NCBI GenBank assembly: GCA_034430275.1
Contig: DAOUEW010000114.1
Location: 1-14,880, forward strand
Direction: 5' to 3'
From: JAUVXJ01 sp034430275
Lineage (GTDB): Bacteria > Chloroflexota > Anaerolineae > UBA7937 > B3-Chlor
Length of the DNA stretch: 14,880 bases
Positions 6,912 to 13,589 of the stretch are shown here, piece by piece. The notes beneath the pieces were generated by a model. That model saw nothing but the letters and a program-made list of their open reading frames with translations. It was not told where the DNA came from and ran no database searches. A program made the translations under genes and the position numbers. Each line of letters opens with the position of its first letter. Position 1 is the stretch's first letter.

Positions 6912-6951
6912 CGTGGGGAGGAGTGCCCCGGCACTCCTCCCCACGGTCTTT
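6912..6951 (+). terminator. Strong hairpin terminator after exported protein 2
   Basis: A perfect 16-bp stem (6912-6927 pairs with 6930-6945, arm CGTGGGGAGGAGTGCC) has a minimal loop, followed by GTCTTTGTG. It lies 73 bp after the stop, mirroring the 79-bp distance after copy 1. The T-tract is short. Confidence 0.65.
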
Positions 6952-7018
6952 GTGCAAGACTCCCAGAGAGCATGGCTGCGGCCTGGGAGGCTGATGGCGC
7001 AGCTAACTGCACTAGATC

Positions 7019-7061
7019 TCCATATTTCCTTAACAAGCTCTTCATATTCCTGGAGGAGAAT
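7019..7061 (+). promoter_or_regulatory. Promoter C with 11-bp-spaced response-regulator-type boxes (before htrA)
   Basis: Hexamers TCCATA (7019-7024), TTAACA (7030-7035) and TTCATA (7041-7046) are spaced 11 bp apart. After 9 bp comes GAGAAT (7056-7061) as the -10 candidate. This -10 is weaker than at the other sites and lacks TGN, but the bases at positions 2, 4, 5 and 6 match TATAAT. It lies 110 bp before the protease start. Confidence 0.6.
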
Positions 7062-7170
7062 AGATAGTAGACCTGGTGGGCCGATCAAGGGGCCATGACC
7101 AACAAGACTCCGGTCCTGCTGGTCGGACCGTCGACGGCACGAGCCAGTTCGAGATATGGAGGACACTTCG

Positions 7171-8364
7171 ATGAACACACGATCTGTAAGGAACATGGTT
7201 CTGATGGTAGCCGTGCTGGCGATGGTGCTTGCAGGTACCGGGTGCAGTCCCCTCGGTGTGCTGACCCTGGTGCCGTCAACCAGCACGGCGGAGCAACTGC
7301 CCGCCTCTACGGAAGCGGTGGTGGGGGTCGCGCCAAGCCTCAGTGTGGATACAGCGGTAGACGCGCTGCAAAGCCAGATCATCGCTGTCTACCAGGAAGC
7401 CTCCCCAGCGGTGGTGAACATCACCAACCGCAGCTACGTCTATGGGTTCATGGGTACGATTCCGCAGGAGGGGACCGGCTCCGGCTTCGTGTACGACACG
7501 GAGGGACACATCGTCACCAACTACCACGTCGTTGAGAATGCGGAGGAGCTCCTGGTCACCCTGTCCGATGGTCAGACGTACAAAGCGGAGGTGGTCGGTA
7601 GCGATGCGACCAACGACCTGGCGGTGCTCCGCGTCGTGGGCGCCAACGAGTTGCCCGAACCGCTGACAATCGGCGATTCGGACAGCCTACAGGTGGGGCA
7701 GTTTGTACTGGCCATCGGGAACCCCTTTGGACTCGAGCAGACGCTGACCACCGGCGTGGTGAGCGCGCTGGGCCGGGTCATTCAGAGCCCAGAAGACAAC
7801 AGGTTCATCGGCGAGGCTATCCAGACCGATGCGGCCATCAACCCCGGGAACTCTGGCGGGCCGCTGCTAGACCTGTCGGGGCGCGTGATCGGCGTGAACT
7901 CGCAGATCATCAGCTCCAGCGGGACGTCGTCCGGTGTGGGCTTTGCTGTGTCGGCCAGTACCGTACAGCGGGTGGTGCCCGAGCTTGTCTCCCAGGGTCA
8001 ATACAGCCACCCCTGGCTCGGAGTGCAGTTGCTGAGTCTTACATCTGCCAACCGGACAGCGCTAGAGGAAGCGGGAGCTAGGGTTCCGGTGGACTCCGGC
8101 GTGCTGGTCCTGGAGACGGTAGCCGGTGGACCCGCAGATAAAGCGGGCGTCTTGGGGGGCACACGGCAGGTGCGCATTGGAAACTACCAGGTGCCGGTGG
8201 ATGGTGACGTCATCGTAGCCATCGATGGACAACCTCTGGCCGACTCGCAGGATCTGACAGTGTACCTGGAGAGCGAAACGATTGTGGGGGACCCTGTGGA
8301 ACTGACGGTGGTCAGGGGTGGTCAGGAACAGGTGGTGCAAGTGGTTCTGGGCGAGCAACAGTAG
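7171..8364 (+). CDS. Trypsin-like serine protease with PDZ domain (DegP/HtrA family)
   Basis: 397-residue extracytoplasmic protease/chaperone of the HtrA (S1C) family, which degrades misfolded envelope proteins. The N-terminus is basic plus hydrophobic (VLMVAVLAMVLAGTGC). The Cys may make it a lipoprotein, but the -3 residue is Gly, off the usual lipobox. Catalytic triad in order: His119 (TNYHVV), Asp149 (NDLAVL), Ser228 (GNSGGPL). One PDZ domain covers about 280-397 (HPWLGVQ, GPADKAGV, GDVIVAIDGQPL). One PDZ and this length fit the DegS/HtrA-like single-PDZ class. ATG 7171 is preferred over 7156 because GGAGGA (7158-7163) sits 7 nt before it, while 7156 has no ribosome binding site. Promoter C upstream suggests two-component control. 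A lone-PDZ membrane protein follows 189 bp later with no clear terminator between. Confidence 0.93.
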   Translation: MNTRSVRNMVLMVAVLAMVLAGTGCSPLGVLTLVPSTSTAEQLPASTEAVVGVAPSLSVDTAVDALQSQIIAVYQEASPAVVNITNRSYVYGFMGTIPQEGTGSGFVYDTEGHIVTNYHVVENAEELLVTLSDGQTYKAEVVGSDATNDLAVLRVVGANELPEPLTIGDSDSLQVGQFVLAIGNPFGLEQTLTTGVVSALGRVIQSPEDNRFIGEAIQTDAAINPGNSGGPLLDLSGRVIGVNSQIISSSGTSSGVGFAVSASTVQRVVPELVSQGQYSHPWLGVQLLSLTSANRTALEEAGARVPVDSGVLVLETVAGGPADKAGVLGGTRQVRIGNYQVPVDGDVIVAIDGQPLADSQDLTVYLESETIVGDPVELTVVRGGQEQVVQVVLGEQQ

Positions 8365-8448
8365 CGTGGTGGTATACAAACATCGACGGCGGGACAGCTA
8401 GAGACGCGCTGGATAGACAAGCCGCCTGGGGTGCCGAGGTGAAGAAGG

Positions 8449-8514
8449 ATGCTGAGCAGACTGGCATGGCTGGTTGACGACATCCTCGGTAGCCTCGGCG
8501 CAGAGTCCGGGTAG
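8449..8514 (+). CDS. Possible small ORF (21 residues) between htrA and the PDZ gene
   Basis: ATG 8449 is preceded by GAGGTGA (8436-8442) at 6-nt spacing, and the frame ends at TAG 8512-8514. The translation starts MLSRLAWLVDD and ends GAESG; the first half would be an amphipathic or hydrophobic helix. No known family is recognised. An ORF this short with a decent ribosome binding site can arise by chance in GC-rich DNA, so the call is weak. The rest of the 8365-8553 gap shows no terminator and no 11-bp boxes, so htrA, this ORF and the PDZ gene may be co-transcribed. Confidence 0.25.
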   Translation: MLSRLAWLVDDILGSLGAESG

Positions 8515-8553
8515 GCTGGCGCGAGCGGGTGCCGCCGGGAAGGAGTTGACAGA

Positions 8554-9150
8554 ATGTCAAGCAAGCTGAAGAAGTGGTACGTGATCGTGGGGTTGGTGGT
8601 TGGGGGGTTGGCGATATGTTCGCTGTTGGTCGCTGCTGGCGGCGCGGCTGGGTATCTGGTTGCGCAGCGAGGGCGGGTCCTCAGCCTAAGGGGTTCGTGG
8701 GGCGGAACTCCGTCGCAGGAAGCGCCAGGGTTGGGGCCGGAGCGCTCGCAACCATGGCAGTCGTTGCCTGAGGCGGTGGCTGGATCGTTCTCAGGCCAGC
8801 TCCGTGGAGCCCTGATCGTGGAGGTAGAGTCGGGCGCACCTGCTGACCAAGCAGGGCTGGAGACGGGGGACATCGTCATCGCCGTGAACAACAAGGGGAT
8901 GGACGAGGACCGAGACCTCGCAGCCCTGATTGGCAGCTACGATCCTGGGGACGAGGTGGTATTGACCATCGTGCGACAGAACGACGACACGGAGTTGATT
9001 GAGTTGGAGGTGACCCTCGGCAGTGATACTGACGAGGAGGGCAACGAAGTCGCACTCCTGGGTGCACGGTACCAGACTGTGTCGAGTGGTATGGGCATGA
9101 GGATGCTGGAGAGGGGTCCGTGGTTCGGTGACGGGAGCGAGATGGACTGA
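8554..9150 (+). CDS. Membrane-anchored lone PDZ-domain protein
   Basis: 198-residue protein. A short basic N-terminus (MSSKLKKW) is followed by one hydrophobic segment (about residues 9-36), a signal anchor placing the rest outside the membrane. A linker rich in Gly/Pro/Ser (about 45-75) leads to a single PDZ domain at about 81-156: GALIVEVESGAPADQAGL, GDIVIAVNNKGM, then a beta hairpin ending ELEVTLG. There is no protease domain and no His-Asp-Ser triad. The last 40 residues are low-complexity and Met/Gly-rich. The PDZ carries the usual GLETGDIV substrate-groove signature of HtrA-type PDZ modules. Following the HtrA gene, it may act as an adaptor or inhibitor for the protease, or bind exposed C-termini itself; this is inference. 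ATG 8554 has GGGAAGGAG (8537-8545) 8 nt upstream. Confidence 0.85.
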   Translation: MSSKLKKWYVIVGLVVGGLAICSLLVAAGGAAGYLVAQRGRVLSLRGSWGGTPSQEAPGLGPERSQPWQSLPEAVAGSFSGQLRGALIVEVESGAPADQAGLETGDIVIAVNNKGMDEDRDLAALIGSYDPGDEVVLTIVRQNDDTELIELEVTLGSDTDEEGNEVALLGARYQTVSSGMGMRMLERGPWFGDGSEMD

Positions 9151-9550
9151 GGTACTCTCGAGCGAACGCAGCAGCAGAGGACTCGGCGATGGTATGCTGG
9201 CGGGTCGCGTCTGGGTGACCCACAGCACCCCTGGTCCGAGAGAGGGGTAGTAGCGGTACGGTGGAAGGCTACGGCGTGAGTGACCGATAGCCGATCAGGA
9301 AGCTGTGCGATAGTGGTTTGTTGGGCGCCAATCCTCTGCGCACGGAACTCCCAAGGCGCCCATCAAGCGACAAGGAGGGCCGGACGTGCGTCTGGCCCTC
9401 CTTGGTATGTTGTCGTCCAAAGCGGGTCGTCCAGGCCGCTTGGAGACAACGCACATGGTCCTGCCTGGCTCTAGCCGCGCACGAGGTTCCCGAGTCTTGA
9501 CACGACTGGCCACTGCCCTCAATCCACATGTGGAGAGAGGGGCGGTGACG
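9151..9550. other. Long gene-free stretch before the first adaptor gene
   Basis: No credible protein gene is seen on either strand. Two hairpins stand next to each other at 9322-9362 and 9371-9404 (the second listed separately). TGGTATGCT at 9190-9198 is a weak extended -10 look-alike without a -35 or 11-bp boxes. If it were used, a transcript of about 200 nt ending at the second hairpin would result. Confidence 0.4.
9371..9404 (+). terminator. Hairpin, probable terminator downstream of the PDZ gene
   Basis: An 11-bp perfect stem, CAAGGAGGGCC (9371-9381) with GGCCCTCCTTG (9394-9404), continues inward by one G-T pair and three more pairs to a GTGC loop. It lies about 220 bp after the PDZ stop. 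The following GTATGTTGT is only weakly T-rich. Confidence 0.5.
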
Positions 9551-9604
9551 CACATCTGATCTTTACCTTTCCTTAATAGTTGCTTCATAGTTCGGTGCTA
9601 CTAT
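9551..9604 (+). promoter_or_regulatory. Promoter D with 11-bp-spaced response-regulator-type boxes (before adaptor 1)
   Basis: Hexamers CACATC (9551-9556), TTTACC (9562-9567), TTAATA (9573-9578) and TTCATA (9584-9589) all lie in an 11-bp register. After 9 bp comes -10 TACTAT (9599-9604), preceded by TGC. The local sequence is conspicuously AT-rich against its surroundings. Confidence 0.7.
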
Positions 9605-9669
9605 GAAGTGACGACGTGAAATCTGGTGAAGTAGGGCACCGCGCTGATGCGAGGTGACCGAGGCGCACG

Positions 9670-11253
9670 ATGTGGTTCTCCGTGGACAGAAGACGACTCT
9701 CGGTTCTTCTTCTCGTCTTCGTTGTGGTGGGGCTTGGGGCCCTGGGAGGCGGCTGGTACTACGTTACCCAGTATCTCCCGGCCCAGCAGTCCACCACAGA
9801 GCAGGGCATCCAGACGACCAGGGTGCGGAGGGGCGACCTGCTCATAGCCGTGACTGGCAGCGGCACTCTCCTGGCGGCTGACGAGGTGGAGCTCAGCTTC
9901 GGCGGTAGCGGGGTGGTGTTGGAGGTGCTGGTGGACGTGGAGGACTGGGTGGAGAGCGGAGATGTCCTGGCGCGCATGGACCCTGCGGCCCTGGACCGGG
10001 CCCTGATGGAGGCGGAGGCAGACCTCCTGGTGGCCCAGGAGGACCTGGAGAATGTGGAGAACCCTTATAGCCAGCTCGAACTGAACCAGGCCTATCTGGC
10101 GGTGGGCCAGGCGGAGTCGGATCTCGAGGATGCCAAAGAGGACCTGGCAGTGGCCAAGGAACCCAGTGCCTGCATGTATAGCAGCGTGATCGATCTGGAG
10201 TATGAGTACAGTTGGTACGAGGAGAACTACTATCAGGAGGCTGACGAGTATGAGGCGGGGGACAGCAGCCGCGAGGAACTGGATGCGGCATCGGACAACC
10301 TGGAATGGGCTGAGGAGAGACTCGATGAGGCTTTGGCGTGTCCCCCTGGCCCTGAAGACGTGGCCGTGTGCGAGAACGATTACGCCTGGTATCAGGACAG
10401 ATATGCCGAGATGCAAGGGAGATACAGGGCGGGCGAGGTAAGCCAGGAGCAGCTCTTCGCCTTCTGGGACCGCCTGGAGGCGGTCAAGGAGCGCCTTGAG
10501 GTGGCTCGCCAGGCCGCTTCCGAAGTGGAGAGCGCCGAGGATCAGGTGACTGACTGCGAGTACAACTTGCAGCAGGCCCGGGAGGAGCTGGCCGAAATGG
10601 TGTCGGGTCCGGATGCCGCCGATCTCCAGTTGGCGCAGGCCAAGCTGCTCAGCGCTGAGGCGGCCTTGGAGGATGCTCGGGCTGCTGTTGAGGGGGCCGC
10701 CATCGTCGCTCCCTTCTCTGGCGTCATCACGTCCGTGGAAGCCCGCGCCGGGGAGACGGCAGGGATGGACTCCGTGATCAAGCTGGCCGACATGACCTAT
10801 CCGCTGATTGAGATCTACATGGATGAAACTGATGTGAGCAGCGTCGAGGAGGGTTATGAAGTCGAGGTGATCTTCGACGCCCTGCCGGACGATGTGTTTG
10901 TTGGTCACGTGGTGCTGGTAGAGCCCGCGCTGACCTCGATACAGAACGCGCCGACGGTGATGGTCTACGCCCAGCTCGATGAGGAGTGGGGGGAGGCCGC
11001 TCCCCTGCCGATGGGAGCGAACGCCATGGTGGATGTTATCGCCGCGCGCGCGGAGGACGCACTGCTGGTGTCGACCGAGGCGCTGTATGAGCTCTGCCCT
11101 GGGGAGTACGCTGTCATGCTGATGGTGGACGGCGAGCCCCAGATGCGGCAGGTGGAGGTCGGAGTGATGGACTATGCGTACGCCGAGATCATCAGTGGCC
11201 TGGAGCAGGGAGATGTGGTCAGCACCGGCCTGGTGCCGACTACGACCCGATAG
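9670..11253 (+). CDS. HlyD/MacA-type adaptor protein 1, with enlarged coiled-coil hairpin
   Basis: 527-residue membrane-fusion/adaptor protein of ABC exporters. One N-terminal membrane segment (about residues 10-32, LLLVFVVVGLGALGGGWYY). The first lipoyl half is around 50-110 (GDLLIAVTGSGTL, VDVEDWVESGDVLARMD), followed by a long acidic coiled coil (about 110-345). The second lipoyl half is AIVAPFSGVITSVEARAGE, then beta-barrel and membrane-proximal parts ending MDYAYAEIISGLEQGD. The coiled coil is enlarged by two related segments of about 45 residues (SWYEENYYQEADEYEAG from 181; AWYQDRYAEMQGRYRAG from 239), with cysteines at 168, 224, 234 and 296 around them. The adaptor at 11491 lacks this insert. 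ATG 9670 has GAGG (9660-9663) 6 nt upstream. Promoter D stands before it. The partner is probably the MacB-like ABC pair at 12893-14813. Confidence 0.88.
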   Translation: MWFSVDRRRLSVLLLVFVVVGLGALGGGWYYVTQYLPAQQSTTEQGIQTTRVRRGDLLIAVTGSGTLLAADEVELSFGGSGVVLEVLVDVEDWVESGDVLARMDPAALDRALMEAEADLLVAQEDLENVENPYSQLELNQAYLAVGQAESDLEDAKEDLAVAKEPSACMYSSVIDLEYEYSWYEENYYQEADEYEAGDSSREELDAASDNLEWAEERLDEALACPPGPEDVAVCENDYAWYQDRYAEMQGRYRAGEVSQEQLFAFWDRLEAVKERLEVARQAASEVESAEDQVTDCEYNLQQAREELAEMVSGPDAADLQLAQAKLLSAEAALEDARAAVEGAAIVAPFSGVITSVEARAGETAGMDSVIKLADMTYPLIEIYMDETDVSSVEEGYEVEVIFDALPDDVFVGHVVLVEPALTSIQNAPTVMVYAQLDEEWGEAAPLPMGANAMVDVIAARAEDALLVSTEALYELCPGEYAVMLMVDGEPQMRQVEVGVMDYAYAEIISGLEQGDVVSTGLVPTTTR

Positions 11254-11378
11254 GCTGGCCCACGCAGATACGATGGAAAAGGTGCAAGAGGTCCAGGGAG
11301 GCGGCGTGGAATCAGGATCCACCGTCAACTGGGGCGGCGACGATGTTAAACGAGGCGGGGTCTATGGCCACGGGAATC

Positions 11379-11432
11379 CACATCTGGCGTTCATGGACTC
11401 TCAGCGCTCTCTTCATGTGTGTTTGCTATCAT
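11379..11432 (+). promoter_or_regulatory. Promoter E with 11-bp-spaced response-regulator-type boxes (before adaptor 2)
   Basis: CACATC (11379-11384), TTCATG (11390-11395), a degenerate TCAGCG (11401-11406) and TTCATG (11412-11417) lie in an 11-bp register. After 9 bp comes -10 TATCAT (11427-11432), preceded by TGC. It implies transcription starting near 11439, which rules out the upstream start codons at 11419 and 11431 for the next gene. Confidence 0.62.
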
Positions 11433-11456
11433 GCGTGGAGGCCAAGGACCGACGTT

Positions 11457-11470
11457 CCCCATGCATGGGG
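11457..11470. repeat. 14-bp perfect palindrome in the leader of adaptor 2
   Basis: CCCCATGCATGGGG reads the same on both strands. It falls between the predicted transcription start of promoter E (about 11439) and the start codon at 11491. It could be an operator or a small RNA hairpin, or chance. Confidence 0.4.
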
Positions 11471-11490
11471 ATTGGGAGGACAGTGAAAGG

Positions 11491-12888
11491 ATGGGTGGTG
11501 TGAGGTTTTCGCTAAGAAACAGGCGTGTGGTTGTCGTGGGTGTTCTCGCCCTGATTGCCCTTTTGGCCGCTGGGGGGGGCGGTTACTACTACTATACGCA
11601 GCGTGTGCAGGAGCAGCCAGCGAACGGGGAGGAGACGATTCAGACGGCGACAGTGAGAACTGGCGACCTGGTCGTGATGGGCGGCGGGACTGGCACGCTG
11701 ATCCCCAGTACCGAGGTGGAGGTGAGCTTCAGCACCGGTGGTCTGGTGAGAGAGGTGCTGGTTCAGGTCGGTGATTTGGTGGAGGTCGGTGATCCGCTGT
11801 TGCGGCTTGACGACACAGACGCGCAAGCGCAGGTGGCTGAGGCTGAGATTAACCTGCGGTTGGCCGAACTGGACTTGGCCACACTGACCGAGACGCCGGA
11901 TGCAGCGGAGTTGGAGGCGGCCCGGTTGGGGCTGACCAGTGCACAGGAGGCTTTGAAGGATCTGCTCAACGGGCCTTCGCACGAGGATAGAATCATTGCC
12001 CTGGCTGACCTGTCTACGGCTGAGCTTGCGCTCCAGCAGGCCCAGTCGGCCTATGACGCCGTCTCGTGGCGACCAGATGTCGGCTCTTCCTCTGAGGCTA
12101 TGGAACTGTGGTCGGCAACGGCGGCTTACGACAAGGCCAAAGCGACCTACGATCTGGCGGTGGCCGGTCCCAGCGAGGAGGACATCGCCTCCGCGAGGGC
12201 AAGCGTGGCTTCGGCTCAGTCGAATCTCAACTCTCTGCTGAAGGGAGCTACGGCCGAGGAGCTGGAGACAGCCCAACTGAGCGTGGAGCAGGGGCGCAGC
12301 AACCTAGCCGCAGCGCAGGTCGCGCTGGAGGAGAAGGTCCTCGTGGCGCCGGTGGCGGGAACCGTGACCTCGATGGATGCTGCGGTGGGAGAGGTGGCAG
12401 GAACGAGCGCGATTGTGACCGTGGCGGACCTTTCCCAGCCGCTCCTGGAGATCTACATGGATGAGACCGACCTGGACTTGATCGCCGTCGGCTACCAGGT
12501 CGAGGTGGTCTTCGACGCGTTGCCCGACGAGACCTTCACGGGCCAGGTCGTGCGTGTGGACCCTGTACTGGTGGAGATGGAGGGAGCGCCGACGATACAG
12601 GCTCTGGCCACGCTGGACCTGGAAGGCAAGGATCTCCAGTGGGCCTTGCCCAGCGGGCTGAATGCCACGGTGGACGTCATCGCGGGCAGCGCCGAGGACG
12701 TGCTCTTGGTGCCGGCTGACGCGCTGTGGGAGCTCTCTCCAGGCCAGTACGCGGTGTTCGTGCTGGTGGACGGCGAGCTCCAGGTGCGTGAGGTGGAGGT
12801 CGGGCTCATGGACTATGCCTACGCGGAGATAGTGAGTGGGTTGGAGGCGGGAGATCTGGTGAGCACCGGCGTGTTGGCGACGGAGTAG
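11491..12888 (+). CDS. HlyD/MacA-type adaptor protein 2
   Basis: 465-residue adaptor, paralogue of the gene at 9670. One membrane segment near residues 12-32 (VVVVGVLALIALLAAGGGGYYYY). First lipoyl half with GDLVVMGGGTGTLIP and VQVGDLVEVGDPLLRLD; Ala/Glu-rich coiled coil (about 110-290); second lipoyl half KVLVAPVAGTVTSMDAAVGEVAG. A beta-barrel domain with IYMDETD and FDALPDETF is nearly the same as IYMDETD and FDALPDDVF in adaptor 1. The end, MDYAYAEIVSGLEAGDLVSTG, also closely matches it. It lacks the Tyr- and Cys-containing insert of adaptor 1. ATG 11491 is chosen because GGGAGGA (11474-11480) lies 10 nt upstream and earlier in-frame starts lie before or near the predicted transcription start; GTG 11500 is an alternative. 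The stop is 4 bp before the ABC ATPase start, so it forms an operon with the transporter. Confidence 0.88.
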   Translation: MGGVRFSLRNRRVVVVGVLALIALLAAGGGGYYYYTQRVQEQPANGEETIQTATVRTGDLVVMGGGTGTLIPSTEVEVSFSTGGLVREVLVQVGDLVEVGDPLLRLDDTDAQAQVAEAEINLRLAELDLATLTETPDAAELEAARLGLTSAQEALKDLLNGPSHEDRIIALADLSTAELALQQAQSAYDAVSWRPDVGSSSEAMELWSATAAYDKAKATYDLAVAGPSEEDIASARASVASAQSNLNSLLKGATAEELETAQLSVEQGRSNLAAAQVALEEKVLVAPVAGTVTSMDAAVGEVAGTSAIVTVADLSQPLLEIYMDETDLDLIAVGYQVEVVFDALPDETFTGQVVRVDPVLVEMEGAPTIQALATLDLEGKDLQWALPSGLNATVDVIAGSAEDVLLVPADALWELSPGQYAVFVLVDGELQVREVEVGLMDYAYAEIVSGLEAGDLVSTGVLATE

Positions 12889-12892
12889 ACGG

Positions 12893-13588
12893 ATGAACGA
12901 CCACCTGATCGAAGTGCAGGAGTTGACCAAGGTCTACGGCAAGGGGGCAGCGGCCGTGCACGCCCTGGATGGAATCGACCTGGCGATCGACGAGGGGGAG
13001 TTCGTGGCCATCATGGGCCCCTCCGGGTCGGGAAAAAGCACGTTGATGAATATCCTGGGCTGTCTGGACCGGCCGACGAGCGGGCAGTACTGGCTGGGCG
13101 GTGAGGACGTGAGCAGGCTCAACAAGGCGCAACTGGCGGACATTCGTAATCGCCGTATCGGCTTCGTCTTCCAGTCCTACAACCTTCTGCCCCGCAGCAG
13201 CGCGCTGAAGAATGTGATGCTGCCCCTGCTGTACTGCCGGCATAACAGCAAGGGCGCTTCCGAGTCTGAGCGGTTGGCCACGGAGGCTCTAGAAACGGTC
13301 GGCCTCGGCGATCGCATCGGCCATCGACCGAGCGAGATGTCGGGTGGGGAGCAGCAGCGAGTGGCTATCGCGCGGGCTCTCGTGAACGAACCACTGATGA
13401 TACTGGCCGACGAGCCCACGGGGAACCTAGACACCAACTCCAGCCAAGAGATCGTCGACATCCTGCGTGGGCTTCACGAGCGAGGGCGTACGATCGTGAT
13501 GATCACCCATGAGCCCGATCTGGGCGGGCAGGCCGAACGACTCGTCGCTCTTCGGGACGGGCGCGTAGCGGACGGCGGGGAGAGGTGA
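12893..13588 (+). CDS. ABC transporter ATP-binding protein, MacB/LolD type
   Basis: 231-residue ATPase that powers a MacB-type exporter at the cytoplasmic face. Walker A GPSGSGKS (42-49), Q-loop in FVFQSYNLLP, signature MSGGEQQR (149-156), Walker B LMILADEP (Asp173, catalytic Glu174), D-loop NLD, and switch His in ITHEPDL. Length and motif wording match the MacB/LolD/YknY group, which pairs with a separate MacB/FtsX-type permease, as here. An insertion of several residues after VMLPLLY (CRHNSKGASESE) is mildly longer than usual. The start is 4 bp after adaptor 2; the stop is separated from the permease start by one base. Substrate cannot be inferred; relatives export lipoproteins, peptides or antibiotics. 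Confidence 0.95.
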   Translation: MNDHLIEVQELTKVYGKGAAAVHALDGIDLAIDEGEFVAIMGPSGSGKSTLMNILGCLDRPTSGQYWLGGEDVSRLNKAQLADIRNRRIGFVFQSYNLLPRSSALKNVMLPLLYCRHNSKGASESERLATEALETVGLGDRIGHRPSEMSGGEQQRVAIARALVNEPLMILADEPTGNLDTNSSQEIVDILRGLHERGRTIVMITHEPDLGGQAERLVALRDGRVADGGER

Positions 13589-13589
13589 G

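Noticed and set aside
6903..7067. 54-codon frame after the second exported protein as a real protein gene
   Set aside because: It runs through a strong hairpin and the promoter C boxes and has no recognisable composition; kept only as a possible leader signal.
9601..11328. Very long open frame on the - strand opposite adaptor 1 (575 codons)
   Set aside because: Its composition (His/Leu/Arg-rich) is typical of the antisense of an acidic Glu/Asp/Val-rich gene. It has no domain pattern, and it would cover promoter D and the adaptor gene.
11419..11490. N-terminal extension of adaptor 2 from GTG 11419 or ATG 11431
   Set aside because: These codons lie in or just after promoter E boxes and -10; the region contains a palindrome, and the basic-plus-hydrophobic N-terminus begins at 11491.
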